From assembly GCA_008690995.1 (NCBI GenBank), contig VRMN01000002.1, positions 1,860,001-1,924,000 on the forward strand: a stretch of DNA of 64,000 nucleotides. The letters run 5' to 3'. Source of the stretch: Porphyridium purpureum. Its lineage: Eukaryota; Rhodophyta; Bangiophyceae; Porphyridiales; Porphyridiaceae. Position 1 is the first letter of the stretch. Each line of letters begins with the position of its first letter. Below are positions 35,290 through 45,186 of this stretch, piece by piece. Made by a program: the position numbers and the translations under genes. The notes beneath the pieces are model-generated. The model searched no databases and was not told where the DNA came from. It saw only the letters and a list, made by a program, of their open reading frames with translations.

Positions 35290-37809
35290 TTAATGGTTTG
35301 GAACAACTCGAAGACCGCCCGCACCTGACTCACTTGATTCAGTGACAACATGAACTGTCTCGTGGTTGAGAATATCGCCCTTTAGCAGGCAGCTGGCCAG
35401 CGGCTGCAAAATATGGCGCTGGATGAGCCGGTTGAGGGGCCGCGCGCCATACATGGGGTCATACCCATTCTCGGCCAGCCATGCCTCGGCATCTGGCGAC
35501 AAATCCAGAGCAAGATCGCGCTGCTTGATCAGTTGGCGGAGCTGTGCGATCTGCACTTGCACCACGCCAAGCATGTCTTCGCGCGACAGCCGATGGAACA
35601 GCACCACATCGTCCAGACGGTTGATAAATTCAGGTGGCAACGCCGCGCGAACTTCAGCCATCACGATTTCTTTGGCTGCATCCGAGTCGGTGTCGGAGGG
35701 CAACTGTGCGAGGAAGGACGCACCCAGGTTACTTGTCATAATCACGATCGTATGCGAAAAATCGACCGTACGGCCTTGTCCGTCTGTGAGCCTACCGTCG
35801 TCTAGCAACTGCAAGAGCGTCGTCGCGACCACTGGATGTGCCTTTTCAAATTCATCCAGCAACACGATTTGATACGGGCGTCGCCGCACCGACTCGGTCA
35901 GTTGGCCGCCTTGGTCGTAACCTACATAGCCTGGTGGTGCGCCAAGCAGGCGCGACACTGTGTGCCGCTCTGAATATTCGCTCATATCAATGCGAACCAT
36001 CGCGCGCTCATCGTCGAACAAGAACTGAGCCAACGTTTTGGCAAGCTGGGTCTTCCCACAACCCGTGGGGCCAAGAAATAGAAATGAACCGATCGGTCGC
36101 GACGTCCCGTGCAAACCTACACGGTTCAGGCGCACTGCGTTGCTCACTGCACTGATCGCTTCGTACTGCCCGATCACACGCTGCCGCAACGCGTCTTCCA
36201 TGGTCAAAAGCTTGGTAGTTTCGCCCTGCTGTAGGTTCTGCAACGGAATACCCGTCGTCTTGCTGATCACCCCCAGAACATCAAGCTCCGATACAGAGTC
36301 TGGCACCAGCGTTGAACCCGCTCCATCTTCCCGGCCGGCCCCTATCGCAGCCGTATCCGTCGCTGCTACGCGCGCGAGCTTTTTCTCCAAGTCAGGAATG
36401 ATTCCATACGTAAGCTCAGCAGCACGTTGCAAATCACTGCCCGTGCGGCGCAGGGTCTCAAGCTCCAGCCGCGCCTTTTCCAAGTCTTTCCGCAGACCCT
36501 TTGTCTCTGAAATTGCGCTGCGCTCTTGCGTCCAGCGTTCCATCAGTGCGCTGCGCTGTTCAGTGATACGTTTGATGTCGCGCTTGCATTCGTCCAGCCG
36601 GGTCCGACTCGCTGCATCCGTTTCCTTGCTCAGTGCATTCTCCTCGATTCGCAGCGAGATCAGTGCTCGGTCGAGATCGTCGATTGACTCCGGTTTGCTT
36701 TCTTGCTGCATTTTCAGGCGAGATGCGGCTTCGTCCACAAGATCAATGGCCGAGTCTGGCAGCTTCCTTTCCGTCATGTACCGGTGGGCGTTCACCGCAG
36801 CGGCGACCAGTGCGCGGTCGGTGATGCGCACGCCATGGTGGATCTCGTAGCGCTCTTTGAGGCCTCGCAAAATGTTGATGGTGGACTCTACCGAAGGCTC
36901 AGCCACGTACACAGGCTGGAAGCGGCGCGCGAGCGCAGCGTCCTTTTCAATGTACTTACGGTACTCATTCAGCGTTGTCGCGCCAATGCAGTGCAGCTCA
37001 CCTCGTGCAAGCGCCGGTTTGAGCATATTGGACGCATCGACAGAGCCCTCCGCCGCGCCGGCACCAACCAGCGTGTGCAGTTCGTCGATAAACAAGATCA
37101 CTTTGCCCTGTGCTTGGTCGACGTCCCGCAGTACTCCCTTGAGTCGCTCCTCGAATTCGCCGCGGAACTTGGCGCCGGCGACGAGACTACCCATATCGAG
37201 CGAGACAACGAGCTTGTTCTGCAAACTTTCAGGTACGTCCTTGGCGTGGATGCGCTGTGCGAGTCCTTCTGCCACCGCGGTCTTGCCAACGCCGGGCTCG
37301 CCGATCAGGACCGGGTTGTTCTTGGTCCTGCGGGACAAAACCTGAATTGTGCGACGGATTTCCTCCTCGCGCCCGATCACAGGGTCCAGCTTGTTCTTTG
37401 CGGCCAACTCGGTCAAATCTCTGCCATACTTTTTCAAATAATCGCCAATAGGCACTGCCTCTGGCGCGACCCAAGGCTCAGACGGGCCCTGGCCGTGCTG
37501 TTGCCTCGCGCACGCCGAAGTATGCAAAGCACGAGACTCGCGGCGCAGCCCATTCAGAGCCACACTGAGTCCTTGCTGTGAGCTTTGTGCTGCAGAAGCA
37601 CGGTACGCGAGCGCGGGCACATTCGCGGGCGCCAGGTGTGCGCTGTAGCTCGTCCATGCGTGTGAACGACGGCGAGGCGCACCCGCATATGCACTTGCGG
37701 ACATCGACGACCATCTCGGTTGCTGCACGCTCCGCCCTCGGACACCATTTCGCCACTCGCGCACGCGCGCAAACACGCGCGAATCGCGCAGGCGCGCCGC
37801 CAACCACAT
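35290..37809 (-). CDS. CLPB: ClpB/Hsp78 disaggregase, mitochondrial
   Basis: Hsp100 AAA+ chaperone that with Hsp70 resolubilises protein aggregates. 839 aa from ATG 37809: the N-terminus [20 protein letters not shown] is an amphipathic, Arg-rich, acid-poor mitochondrial presequence. The Clp N-domain is missing, as in yeast Hsp78. First [11 protein letters not shown] (170-177), [41 protein letters not shown]. Coiled M-domain about 390-500. Second [49 protein letters not shown] and the sensor-2 [11 protein letters not shown]. Residues for both ATPases are intact. Complete gene. Confidence 0.93.
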   Translation of the reverse strand: MWLAARLRDSRVFARVREWRNGVRGRSVQQPRWSSMSASAYAGAPRRRSHAWTSYSAHLAPANVPALAYRASAAQSSQQGLSVALNGLRRESRALHTSACARQQHGQGPSEPWVAPEAVPIGDYLKKYGRDLTELAAKNKLDPVIGREEEIRRTIQVLSRRTKNNPVLIGEPGVGKTAVAEGLAQRIHAKDVPESLQNKLVVSLDMGSLVAGAKFRGEFEERLKGVLRDVDQAQGKVILFIDELHTLVGAGAAEGSVDASNMLKPALARGELHCIGATTLNEYRKYIEKDAALARRFQPVYVAEPSVESTINILRGLKERYEIHHGVRITDRALVAAAVNAHRYMTERKLPDSAIDLVDEAASRLKMQQESKPESIDDLDRALISLRIEENALSKETDAASRTRLDECKRDIKRITEQRSALMERWTQERSAISETKGLRKDLEKARLELETLRRTGSDLQRAAELTYGIIPDLEKKLARVAATDTAAIGAGREDGAGSTLVPDSVSELDVLGVISKTTGIPLQNLQQGETTKLLTMEDALRQRVIGQYEAISAVSNAVRLNRVGLHGTSRPIGSFLFLGPTGCGKTQLAKTLAQFLFDDERAMVRIDMSEYSERHTVSRLLGAPPGYVGYDQGGQLTESVRRRPYQIVLLDEFEKAHPVVATTLLQLLDDGRLTDGQGRTVDFSHTIVIMTSNLGASFLAQLPSDTDSDAAKEIVMAEVRAALPPEFINRLDDVVLFHRLSREDMLGVVQVQIAQLRQLIKQRDLALDLSPDAEAWLAENGYDPMYGARPLNRLIQRHILQPLASCLLKGDILNHETVHVVTESSESGAGGLRVVPNH

Positions 37810-38832
37810 CGCTTCCAACACGTGTTCCTGAATGCGAGCAACTTGACCCGTCCTCCTTGCTGCCTCGTCGCGCAAAACGCCAACTCAACCCCAGCGCTAT
37901 GCAATCATAAAGCAGACGCGCGCATGCCGGCGTGCGCAGCACCCATCAACACACTCAGACACACATAACACAGGCCTTGCTGGCACTCTTGCTCTCGCAG
38001 TCTTTCTCCGTACAGCCCCATCCATCCAATCGCAACCGAGAATCTGCCCTCCTCCCCTTACACATGCGTCTCCCGAGTAAACCGATAGACCAATAAACCG
38101 GGAAACCGGTAAAAAGGACCACTCTAGATTCGTCTTCTATGTGCCAGCCACGCCTAGCTTCTTCTAGAATGAGCGCGCTTTAGTAGTAACTACATCGGAC
38201 GGATGGACGGACGGACGGACGGACAGATGGAATGGCGCGGCCACAGTGCGAGTCAGCAAGACGATGTGACAAGACTTGTGCGCATGGGATCGCCACCGTG
38301 CAACCGCAAATGCGCGCGTGCACGAGTCTTCCCAAACGCGGCGAGACCAGGCAGCGCATGCCTGAGCGAGCAACGGCCACCGTCGTCCAGCTGGCGCCAA
38401 CTCATGTCCTGCTTCTGATCGCTCGTCCGCCGCACCCACGCACTGTGCTCAGGCGGATCTTCGTAGCCGATTCCTTATCGGTTCGGCTCGTCGGATGCGA
38501 CGTGGTTCCTTATGGACGGACCACGTTTGCTATGAGGGTGTACAGCGTTAATGTACAGTGCTTCCAAGAGTGAAAGGGAGTGGCCGAGATCGAGGGTTGT
38601 GGTAGATGAGGCAGGAACGATAAAGGTGCTAGTGATTTGGGCCTATTTTGATAGGAAATTGTGTGGGGGAGATTCTGGAGTCGCGGGGGAGCGCAGACTT
38701 GTTGCGAGAGGTGGTGAACGGAACGACAAGCGAGCAAGCGAGAGAGAGAGAGAGAGTGTGTGTGTTTGTTTGTGGGTGGGGATCTGGAGAGTGTGGAGAG
38801 AGTGTGTGTCTGTGATAGGTAGAGGTTGCAGG
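37810..38832. other. Divergent promoter region ClpB / PSII protein
   Basis: About 1 kb with no supported gene. Contains a perfect 5-bp stem with a GAAA loop (38097-38110), the GGAC repeat, GTACAG at 38540-38545, GTACAGT at 38553-38559, and a GA/GT-rich run at 38737-38815 upstream of the photosystem gene. Confidence 0.45.
38197..38224. repeat. (GGAC)n tetranucleotide repeat
   Basis: Tandem GGAC units with one GGAT variant; simple-sequence repeat in noncoding DNA. Confidence 0.9.
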
Positions 38833-39474
38833 ATGGCGTTTGTGAATGGCGTGGTGCCCGTGGCGGCGTCAGCGAGCGTGCACCGGAGGGCGGTATGCGT
38901 GCGCATGTCGGAACAGGACGCCGCGCTGAGCCGGCGCGCCGTGCTGGGTCTGGCGGGATCGGCCGCCGCCGCGCTCGCGCTCGCTGCTGCGCCAATCTCC
39001 CCGGCTCTTGCCGACGGAGCTGTTTCGTCGGCGACAAAGTACCGCGCACGTAACCTTTATGGCTCCCGCATCTTCGACGCCGCGCCCATGATCGAGAAGC
39101 TGGTGGCCGCCGTGAACGCAAAGAACTGGGATACCGTGGAGTCCATCGTCGGGAAGAAGGGGCCCCTGGAAGATCTCAAGAACTCTTTCACCCTTTTTGC
39201 CACAGGCGCGTACCCGACCGATAAGCTCGTGCAGACCGATCTGATTGGAAACACCGCGGTCATCTACGAAATGGCCGGCATCCTCCGCAAGGCCGCTGAT
39301 CAGCAGGACCAAAAGAAGGCACTCAAGGCCGTGAATGAGCTGGTGAAGTCTTACAAGGAATACCTCGCCGCAGGAGAGCTTAAGGAAAATCCGTTCGCGG
39401 ATGCGCCCGGACAGGCGTGGTCTGGCGACTTTTCTCCGCTCCGAAAGACAGGAAAGTCGCCCTACATCGAGTAA
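38833..39474 (+). CDS. Thylakoid-lumen PSII extrinsic protein, PsbQ'/Psb31-like
   Basis: 213-aa precursor. It has a bipartite leader: a plastid transit part (1-30), then a twin-arginine signal SRRAVLGLAG (33-42) with hydrophobic core and an ALA cleavage site at residue 60, which sends the protein by the Tat route into the thylakoid lumen. The mature part of about 153 residues is helical and should form a four-helix bundle: APMIEKLVAAVNAKNWDTVE, GPLEDLKNSFTLFATGAYP, GNTAVIYEMAGILRKAAD and KKALKAVNELVKSYKEYLAA. This matches the extrinsic PsbQ'/Psb31 class of red-lineage photosystem II, which supports the oxygen-evolving complex. Which of the two names fits better is not settled by eye. ATG 38833 is clear; upstream frame is low-complexity. 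Confidence 0.78.
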   Translation: MAFVNGVVPVAASASVHRRAVCVRMSEQDAALSRRAVLGLAGSAAAALALAAAPISPALADGAVSSATKYRARNLYGSRIFDAAPMIEKLVAAVNAKNWDTVESIVGKKGPLEDLKNSFTLFATGAYPTDKLVQTDLIGNTAVIYEMAGILRKAADQQDQKKALKAVNELVKSYKEYLAAGELKENPFADAPGQAWSGDFSPLRKTGKSPYIE

Positions 39475-39825
39475 CACGTTGGGGAAACCCTACCAGCTGT
39501 CTTGCTGGCTCGGCCGGTGTCACGTAGACGCGGTGTCTTATAAGCGTCTAATGTGCAAACGAGGTTTCATCTCGAAAGTAAACACTGCAAGTACAACTAC
39601 CCTTGCGCATGCTATCCACTTCGAGCCTGCAAGAGACAATTGTCCAATATCTTTGTTTATTCGTACATGCATCGGGTCGTCTGGCTGCTCACATAACACG
39701 CATTCTGTGCGACCTCCGACAAGAGCCGCTACAGATGACGACACGTTTGAACCACAAGCTTTACTGAAGGATTTCTGAGAGGTACTTTTCGTCACGTCCA
39801 TGCTCTGGTCGGCCGGGCCACTCTT
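39475..39825. other. Convergent intergenic region
   Basis: 3' regions of the PSII protein and branching enzyme genes. An 87-codon minus-strand frame starting at 39801 overlaps the 3' untranslated region and has no recognisable content. Confidence 0.5.
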
Positions 39826-42183
39826 TCACTTCTTCGGTGCCTTTGTCGCAGCAGATGCCTTGGCATCCTTTCCGCCAGCCACTGATTTCGCTTCTTTTCC
39901 GGTTTCTGATTTTGCTGGCTCATGCACACCGTTGACTGCCGGTGCCGCGGCAGGTGTGGTGCCAGTCTTCGCGCCTGTGGCGAGCGTTTCGTCAACAGTC
40001 CCAATCGGTTTCTCCGGTCCGCCCACCGGAGCTACTTGGACACCCATGTCTGGCTCATCGTCCGCCACCTCTCCCTCCATCTGGAAGCAATAATACATCT
40101 GGCACGTGCGCGCCGGCATGAATAACTGCAGAGAGTGAGGGCGATTGTTCCACGGCTGCGGTGATGTCTGATGAATGACGTCCCAGTGCACACGTCCCTG
40201 TCCGTCCACACTCCATGCATCCGAGTCCAAGACACACTTGTACTTGCCTGGCCAGTACGTACCGATGCGGTAGTCCGAATAGCTTTTGCAGGGATGAAAG
40301 TTGAACACGAGCAAAAGTCGCTTCCCGCGTTCAACCACAATCACCTTGTCGTCATTGCGGTTAAGCACGACCCACTGGTGCATATTCGGACGGCAGAACG
40401 GATATTTGGTCTCGGCTTCGTACATGAGGCGCTCCCATTCGAGCAGGAACTTGTAGCGGTGGTCCTTGCTGAAGGCCAAATCCCAGCGCCGGCGCGCGTG
40501 GGTGTAGCTCCACCCGTTTCCTTCGCGCGGGAAGTCAATCCACTCTGGGTGCCCAAACTCGTTACCCATAAATGTTAGGTAGCCTTCGCCGCCCAGGCAG
40601 AAGGTGACGAGGCGCATCATCTTGTGGAGCGCAAGACCGCGCTCAACCACAGGCGTGGGCCACCTCTCCGTGCCCATGTTGTAGTACATTTCGGCGTTCA
40701 TAAGCCACATGGCCAGTGTCTTGTCACCCACCAGTGCCTGGTCGTGCGATTCGCAGTACCCAATCGTCTTTTCGTTCCAGCGGCGGTTGGTCAGCGTATG
40801 CGTAATGTCGCCCATGTCCCAGTCCCAGTCAGACTTGGTCTCCAAAATCTGAATCCACTTGTCTGGAATGCTCATAGCCAGGCGGTAGTCAAAGCCAAGC
40901 CCGCCTTCCTCGACGGGGCGGCACAGCGTGGGCATACCGGAAACGTCCTCCGCAATGGTCACGACGACCTTCGGATACAGCGTGTGCACCATCTCATTCG
41001 CTAGCATCATGTAGACGCATGCCTCAACGTCGACATGGTAACCAAAGTACTCGTTGTAGTCACCCGTGAAGCAGTACCCAATGCCGTGATGCTTGTACAA
41101 CATGCTTGTCACGCCATCAAAGCGGAAGCCGTCAAAGTGGTACTCCTCGATCCAGAAACGCAAGTTGCTGAGCAGGAAGCGCATGACTTCCCACTTGCCA
41201 TAGTCAAAACAGCGGCTGTCCCACATCGAGTGGTAGCCTGCCGCGCCGCCGTGGAAGTACAGGTGATCCGTGCCGTCAAACATGGAGAGGCCGTCCATCG
41301 CGTTCGAACTTGAGTGCGAGTGCACCACGTCCATCAGCACCTGCAACTTGTACTTGTGGCAGGTGTCAACCAAATACTTGAGGTCCTCCGGTGTGCCCGA
41401 GCGGCTGGACGCGCCGAAAAAGTTTGTCACGTGGTAACCAAACGAGGCATAGTACGAATGCTCCATAATGGCCATGAACTGCACTGCCGTGTAGCCCGTC
41501 CTGGCGATGTGTGGTACGACATTGTCGGCAAACTCGCGATAGCTGCCGACCTTTGGGTCGTTCGAGCCCATGCCGACGTGGCATTCGTAAATGCGCATGC
41601 TGTCTGGAATCTCGACGTGCGCGGGGTGCTCCCACTGGTACGTCCACTCAGGCGCCGGATTCCAGTACACGCAGTCGTAGAGCACGGTTTCTGGGTTTTG
41701 CATGAAAAAAGTGCCGTACGCCGGGTTGCGATCCAGGCTCATGCCGCCGTGTGTGATGATGACTGTCTTGACGCGCGTCGAATGCGGAATGCCCTCTGGC
41801 AGAAAGATTTCCCAGACGCCAAACCCGTCCTTGCTCATGCCGTGCGAACGCCTGTTCCAGCCATTAAAGTCTCCGGTGAGGTACATTTCCTTTGCGGCCG
41901 GAGCCCACTCGCGATACACGACGCCGTCGCCCTGCTTGTTAAAGCCGAGCTTCTTGTAGCCCATCGAAAACTGGTCCAGGCCGCCCTCATTGTCCTCGAT
42001 GGCCTTCTTCATTTCCAGGTAGCGAGCGTAGCGGTACCTGAGCGCGTCCTGCCATCCTTCCAGATGGCGATCCTCTGCAATGACGCGCGTGCCATCGGTC
42101 TGCTTGCTCCAGTACGCGACGTGCTCGTCCACCTGCTCGACGCCCGCGTACTCGTGCTCCACCAGCTCGCTGGACGCCGCCAT
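39826..42183 (-). CDS. GBE1: 1,4-alpha-glucan branching enzyme
   Basis: Starch/glycogen branching enzyme (GH13_8), transferring chains to make alpha-1,6 branches. 785 aa from ATG 42183 (MAASSELVEHEY). No plastid leader, in line with cytosolic floridean starch. CBM48 domain about 60-165 (YREWAPAAKEMYLTGDFNGW). Catalytic barrel: DVVHSHSS, GFRFDGVTSMLY (nucleophile Asp), VTIAEDVSGMPTLC (acid/base Glu) and ESHDQALVGDKT (transition-state Asp). GNEFGHPEWIDFPREGN is typical of eukaryotic branching enzymes. The C-terminal about 75 residues after the all-beta domain form an Ala/Lys/Thr-rich, disordered tail not usual in the family. The upstream in-frame extension is Arg/Glu-rich and not counted. Confidence 0.95.
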   Translation of the reverse strand: MAASSELVEHEYAGVEQVDEHVAYWSKQTDGTRVIAEDRHLEGWQDALRYRYARYLEMKKAIEDNEGGLDQFSMGYKKLGFNKQGDGVVYREWAPAAKEMYLTGDFNGWNRRSHGMSKDGFGVWEIFLPEGIPHSTRVKTVIITHGGMSLDRNPAYGTFFMQNPETVLYDCVYWNPAPEWTYQWEHPAHVEIPDSMRIYECHVGMGSNDPKVGSYREFADNVVPHIARTGYTAVQFMAIMEHSYYASFGYHVTNFFGASSRSGTPEDLKYLVDTCHKYKLQVLMDVVHSHSSSNAMDGLSMFDGTDHLYFHGGAAGYHSMWDSRCFDYGKWEVMRFLLSNLRFWIEEYHFDGFRFDGVTSMLYKHHGIGYCFTGDYNEYFGYHVDVEACVYMMLANEMVHTLYPKVVVTIAEDVSGMPTLCRPVEEGGLGFDYRLAMSIPDKWIQILETKSDWDWDMGDITHTLTNRRWNEKTIGYCESHDQALVGDKTLAMWLMNAEMYYNMGTERWPTPVVERGLALHKMMRLVTFCLGGEGYLTFMGNEFGHPEWIDFPREGNGWSYTHARRRWDLAFSKDHRYKFLLEWERLMYEAETKYPFCRPNMHQWVVLNRNDDKVIVVERGKRLLLVFNFHPCKSYSDYRIGTYWPGKYKCVLDSDAWSVDGQGRVHWDVIHQTSPQPWNNRPHSLQLFMPARTCQMYYCFQMEGEVADDEPDMGVQVAPVGGPEKPIGTVDETLATGAKTGTTPAAAPAVNGVHEPAKSETGKEAKSVAGGKDAKASAATKAPKK

Positions 42184-42363
42184 CCTCGACCTTCTGGCTC
42201 GAGATCCAACCAGTCCGTCCACTCCCTCCCACCTCCACCACCTTTCCCTCCCTCTCTCTACTCCCTCACCTTCCTCTCCCTGTGTCTGCTCTCTCACCTC
42301 TTTTCATGCCTGCGCGCACCACCACCGCACGCTTCATCCACGCTACACCTCCAGTGCCAGACG

Positions 42364-42388
42364 TTTTTTTTTTTTTTTTTTTTTTTTT
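42364..42388. repeat. Poly-T homopolymer (25 nt)
   Basis: Uninterrupted T run about 180 bp upstream of the branching enzyme start codon (A run in the sense of that gene). It could be a nucleosome-depleted promoter element; length may vary. Confidence 0.9.
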
Positions 42389-42625
42389 CCACGCCTGCCT
42401 GCATCACCACCCACACGTAGCCGCCAGGGTTCCATCGCCAAATCACAAAACACACCCATTTGCATACACGCGCCGCCCTTGGTGGTGCGCGTTGGCCCCG
42501 CGCTCCAAGCCGCTTGCATCGTAGCGCGGTTCTGGCGTCCGAGAATCTCCACGTGTGGCGCAGCTGTACTGAGACGCTCGATCCTGTCGATAACCCCGCA
42601 CAATCGCATGACGTTGGCATGACGC

Positions 42626-42843
42626 ATGCATTCTCATATCGCTCTCTATACAAATACACTCATGGACATACAACACCGATCGATCGTACTGTCCACCCTC
42701 GATCGCCTCTCCACTTTGGCCCTGTTTGGGTAAGTGTGTTTCTTTGGTATGCCCTTTTCCAACCCACAAAACTTGGATCATGTCGTTTCTTACCACACAG
42801 AATGTACAACAAAATCGTGTGTCGAATCGAAAAAGTTCGGTGA
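42626..42843 (+). CDS. Possible tiny two-exon protein
   Basis: Candidate only. ATG 42626, exon 1 to 42729, intron 42730-42800 (71 bp, GTAAGT...CACACAG), exon 2 42801-42843 with a TGA stop. Splicing keeps the frame and gives 48 aa including TLALFGMYNKIVCRIEKVR. The splice sites match consensus well, but the product is not recognised and the intron is much shorter than those in NOP10 and MMAB (173-286 bp). Confidence 0.25.
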
Positions 42844-43417
42844 TTGAACCCTTACCAAGTTCTGTCTAAATGAGATTGTTTTAATAAGATACAAACACAC
42901 GCGACGATTCGGGGTTTGACGTTGGAGATATATGCCGTTCCGGGTGTTTTGGTGGTTGGTTCGTGGTTGGGTTTTTGGGGGGGGGGATGAAATGAAGATG
43001 ACTGGGGGTACAGTGGTGGCTCGATACATGTGGGTTTGAGGGTGTGTTTGTAGAGGTGTGTGTACACTGTGTCTGCCGTTACGCGAGGGCGCACGGTACA
43101 GCTGGTGTTTGGCGCAGAGAACGCCGCTCGCGCGCGGGCGCGTTTTCATCTCGCGGCGGTCCGAGCGCAAAGCGGCAGGCTGGTGGGGTTGCTGGCGGTG
43201 GATGTGCGTGGATGATGTGAACGTGCGGCGATGTGGCATAGTGAAACGAGAGATTCGAGAGAACAAGGATACATGGACAAGGAGGGAAAGCAAGAGGCGA
43301 GAGAGAGATAAAGTTACAGAGGTGTGGGCGTGAGTGGCCTAGTTCTGTCCGTTTGCTGGCAAGGCGAAAGTGGACATCGTGACTGAACGACATTGCGTCG
43401 TCTTTGCACGTAGCACT

Positions 43418-44782
43418 ATGGACCGTTCGGAGAGAATGATGAGAAGGAAGCACGAATTCGTGTGCGCCGCGGGGTATGTGGCTCTGCAGCGCGTGCCTGC
43501 GGCGGGCAAGAGCGGCGCGATGAAAAATGATGTGGGTGTCGCAGAGAGTTCGCGGCACCCAGCGCCGTCGGCGCTGGCAAAGAAGCACGACCGAGGCGGA
43601 GTGGTCGTGGTGGTTAATACTGTCGGGAGCGCGGAAGCAGACGACATCGCGAACCATGCGGTCACCAAGGTCAACCATGTCCTCAAAGCATTCCAAGACG
43701 CCGGCGGTATTGTACAACAACAGTTTGTGACTGTTTTCAACAGCACAGCGCGCAGCATTTACGCACTCACAAAGCGTGTCAGGCGGACTAAGAAATTACC
43801 GTCAGCAGGGGTGGTCGACGAAGAGAAAGCCGCACCTCGACTGAGCTTCAACTTCAGCAGACAAAATCTCGCTCAAATACGCAAGGAAGCCTTGCAGCGC
43901 ATGAACGACAGCAAGTACAAAATCGCGGCGGCGTCGATGGCGCGCCTGGCGGCCATTGTGTTGCTCTTCCCGCTCGATACACTCAAGAGCAACCTGCAGC
44001 TGCAGGCGAGCAGCGGGCGCAAACTCCGGGCTGCGCTTAGAAAGTCGGTGCCGGTGTTTCGTGGATTGCCGCAAGGTATTGCGGCGCACGTCCCGGGCGG
44101 CGTTTTGGCGTTTTTGCTGTACGACTTGCTCGACCACAGCGTGCTGGGTAAGGCATCGAACGGAAACGCTACAGAGCCGAACGGAAGTACCAGGCCCCTG
44201 CGCTCCTTTGCGGCGGCATGCGTGGCCGACTTTCTCGTGTCCTTCTGGGTAGTTCCGTTCGAACAGTGGAAGGTCAAACTGCAAACCGGCTCGTACATGG
44301 GCAAGGCCAGTATGGCAAGTACGTACCAGGGCTGGTTTACTCACGTCAAGCGTGACTTTGCGTTTCGCGCATTGCAGCTCGTGATCTATAACCGCGCACT
44401 GCGAGCTGCTGAAACCAGGAAACAGGCCGAGCTCGACGCATCCGAGCTCTTCGCCGTTGGGGCAGCCAGCGCAGCAGTGAGCAGCCTGCTCACCACGCCC
44501 TTAGACGTGGTGCGCACGCGCATGATGACACAGCAGCTTGGCGCAGCCAGGCTATACGCCACGGCTGGCAAGTGCTTCTCTGCTACCGTCAGAGCGGAAG
44601 GTTACAAAGCACTCATGCGAGGCGCGCTTGTGCGTTCCCTTTATGTGATTCCGGCAACCGCCATATTTTATGTGGTTTATGAAATGGCTCGCACGACACT
44701 GGAGGAACGTCTGAAACTGGCAAAGGCTGTCATGCCCATGAAGGTGCACCGCCGAAAACTCTCTCGTGGCGCGCGTAAGTGA
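43418..44782 (+). CDS. Mitochondrial carrier family protein
   Basis: Predicted 454-aa inner-membrane solute carrier (SLC25-like). The carrier part (about 170-440) has three repeats, with signature Px[DE]xx[KR] in repeats 1 (PLDTLKSNLQ) and 3 (PLDVVRTRMM) and a degenerate PFEQWKVKLQ in repeat 2. Hydrophobic helices occur in pairs around each. The N-terminal 150 residues are an unusual extension, basic then mixed, without carrier similarity. The start is uncertain: ATG 43418 is first in frame, ATG 43520 is an alternative. Substrate not predictable from the visible contact residues. Basic C-terminus (KVHRRKLSRGARK). Confidence 0.75.
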   Translation: MDRSERMMRRKHEFVCAAGYVALQRVPAAGKSGAMKNDVGVAESSRHPAPSALAKKHDRGGVVVVVNTVGSAEADDIANHAVTKVNHVLKAFQDAGGIVQQQFVTVFNSTARSIYALTKRVRRTKKLPSAGVVDEEKAAPRLSFNFSRQNLAQIRKEALQRMNDSKYKIAAASMARLAAIVLLFPLDTLKSNLQLQASSGRKLRAALRKSVPVFRGLPQGIAAHVPGGVLAFLLYDLLDHSVLGKASNGNATEPNGSTRPLRSFAAACVADFLVSFWVVPFEQWKVKLQTGSYMGKASMASTYQGWFTHVKRDFAFRALQLVIYNRALRAAETRKQAELDASELFAVGAASAAVSSLLTTPLDVVRTRMMTQQLGAARLYATAGKCFSATVRAEGYKALMRGALVRSLYVIPATAIFYVVYEMARTTLEERLKLAKAVMPMKVHRRKLSRGARK

Positions 44783-45186
44783 AGATCGAATTCACGCGCT
44801 GCCTGAGCAGCTGCTTGCGCTCGTCGACGTGGCTCTGCTGTCGTGTCCGGCCTCCCTTTTTATGCTCGATGTTTCGTTCGAGTGATTTAAGAACAGTGGC
44901 CGCACGAAAGAGAGAGGAGCTCTGTTATGGGGATCCGTGATCCGGAACAACAAAGACAACAACAAAAAATTGGATAGAGGAACTTTCCGTGCAGAGCGAT
45001 TGTGATCCTTCTCGAGTCACTTCTTGCGGTCGCAAAATGCACGAACCTTTTGAGATGGCTTACAAGACATCGGTCTTGGAATGTTCCTCACATCCACGTC
45101 AATACGAGGCTTTCAGGTAAACTTTACATACCACATTGCCCTGTTCCCTACTCTAGCTCAGGTTCAATGTTCTGGCGCGGCTCTGC
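44783..45186. other. Convergent intergenic region
   Basis: Between the carrier and uS2m stop codons. A/T-richer tract with AACAACAAAGACAACAACAAAAAATT around 44946-44971. No gene seen. Confidence 0.5.

Larger units (their letters stand above)
42184..43417. other. Promoter-rich intergenic region, branching enzyme / carrier
   Basis: Pyrimidine tract, a run of 25 T (42364-42388), G10 at 42977-42986, GTACAGT at 43008-43014 and GTACAG at 43096-43101. One small spliced candidate is listed separately. No tRNA found. Confidence 0.45.

Noticed and set aside
39538-39801. 87-codon minus-strand frame with an ATG
   Set aside because: Sits in the 3' region between two convergent genes, with no recognisable content.
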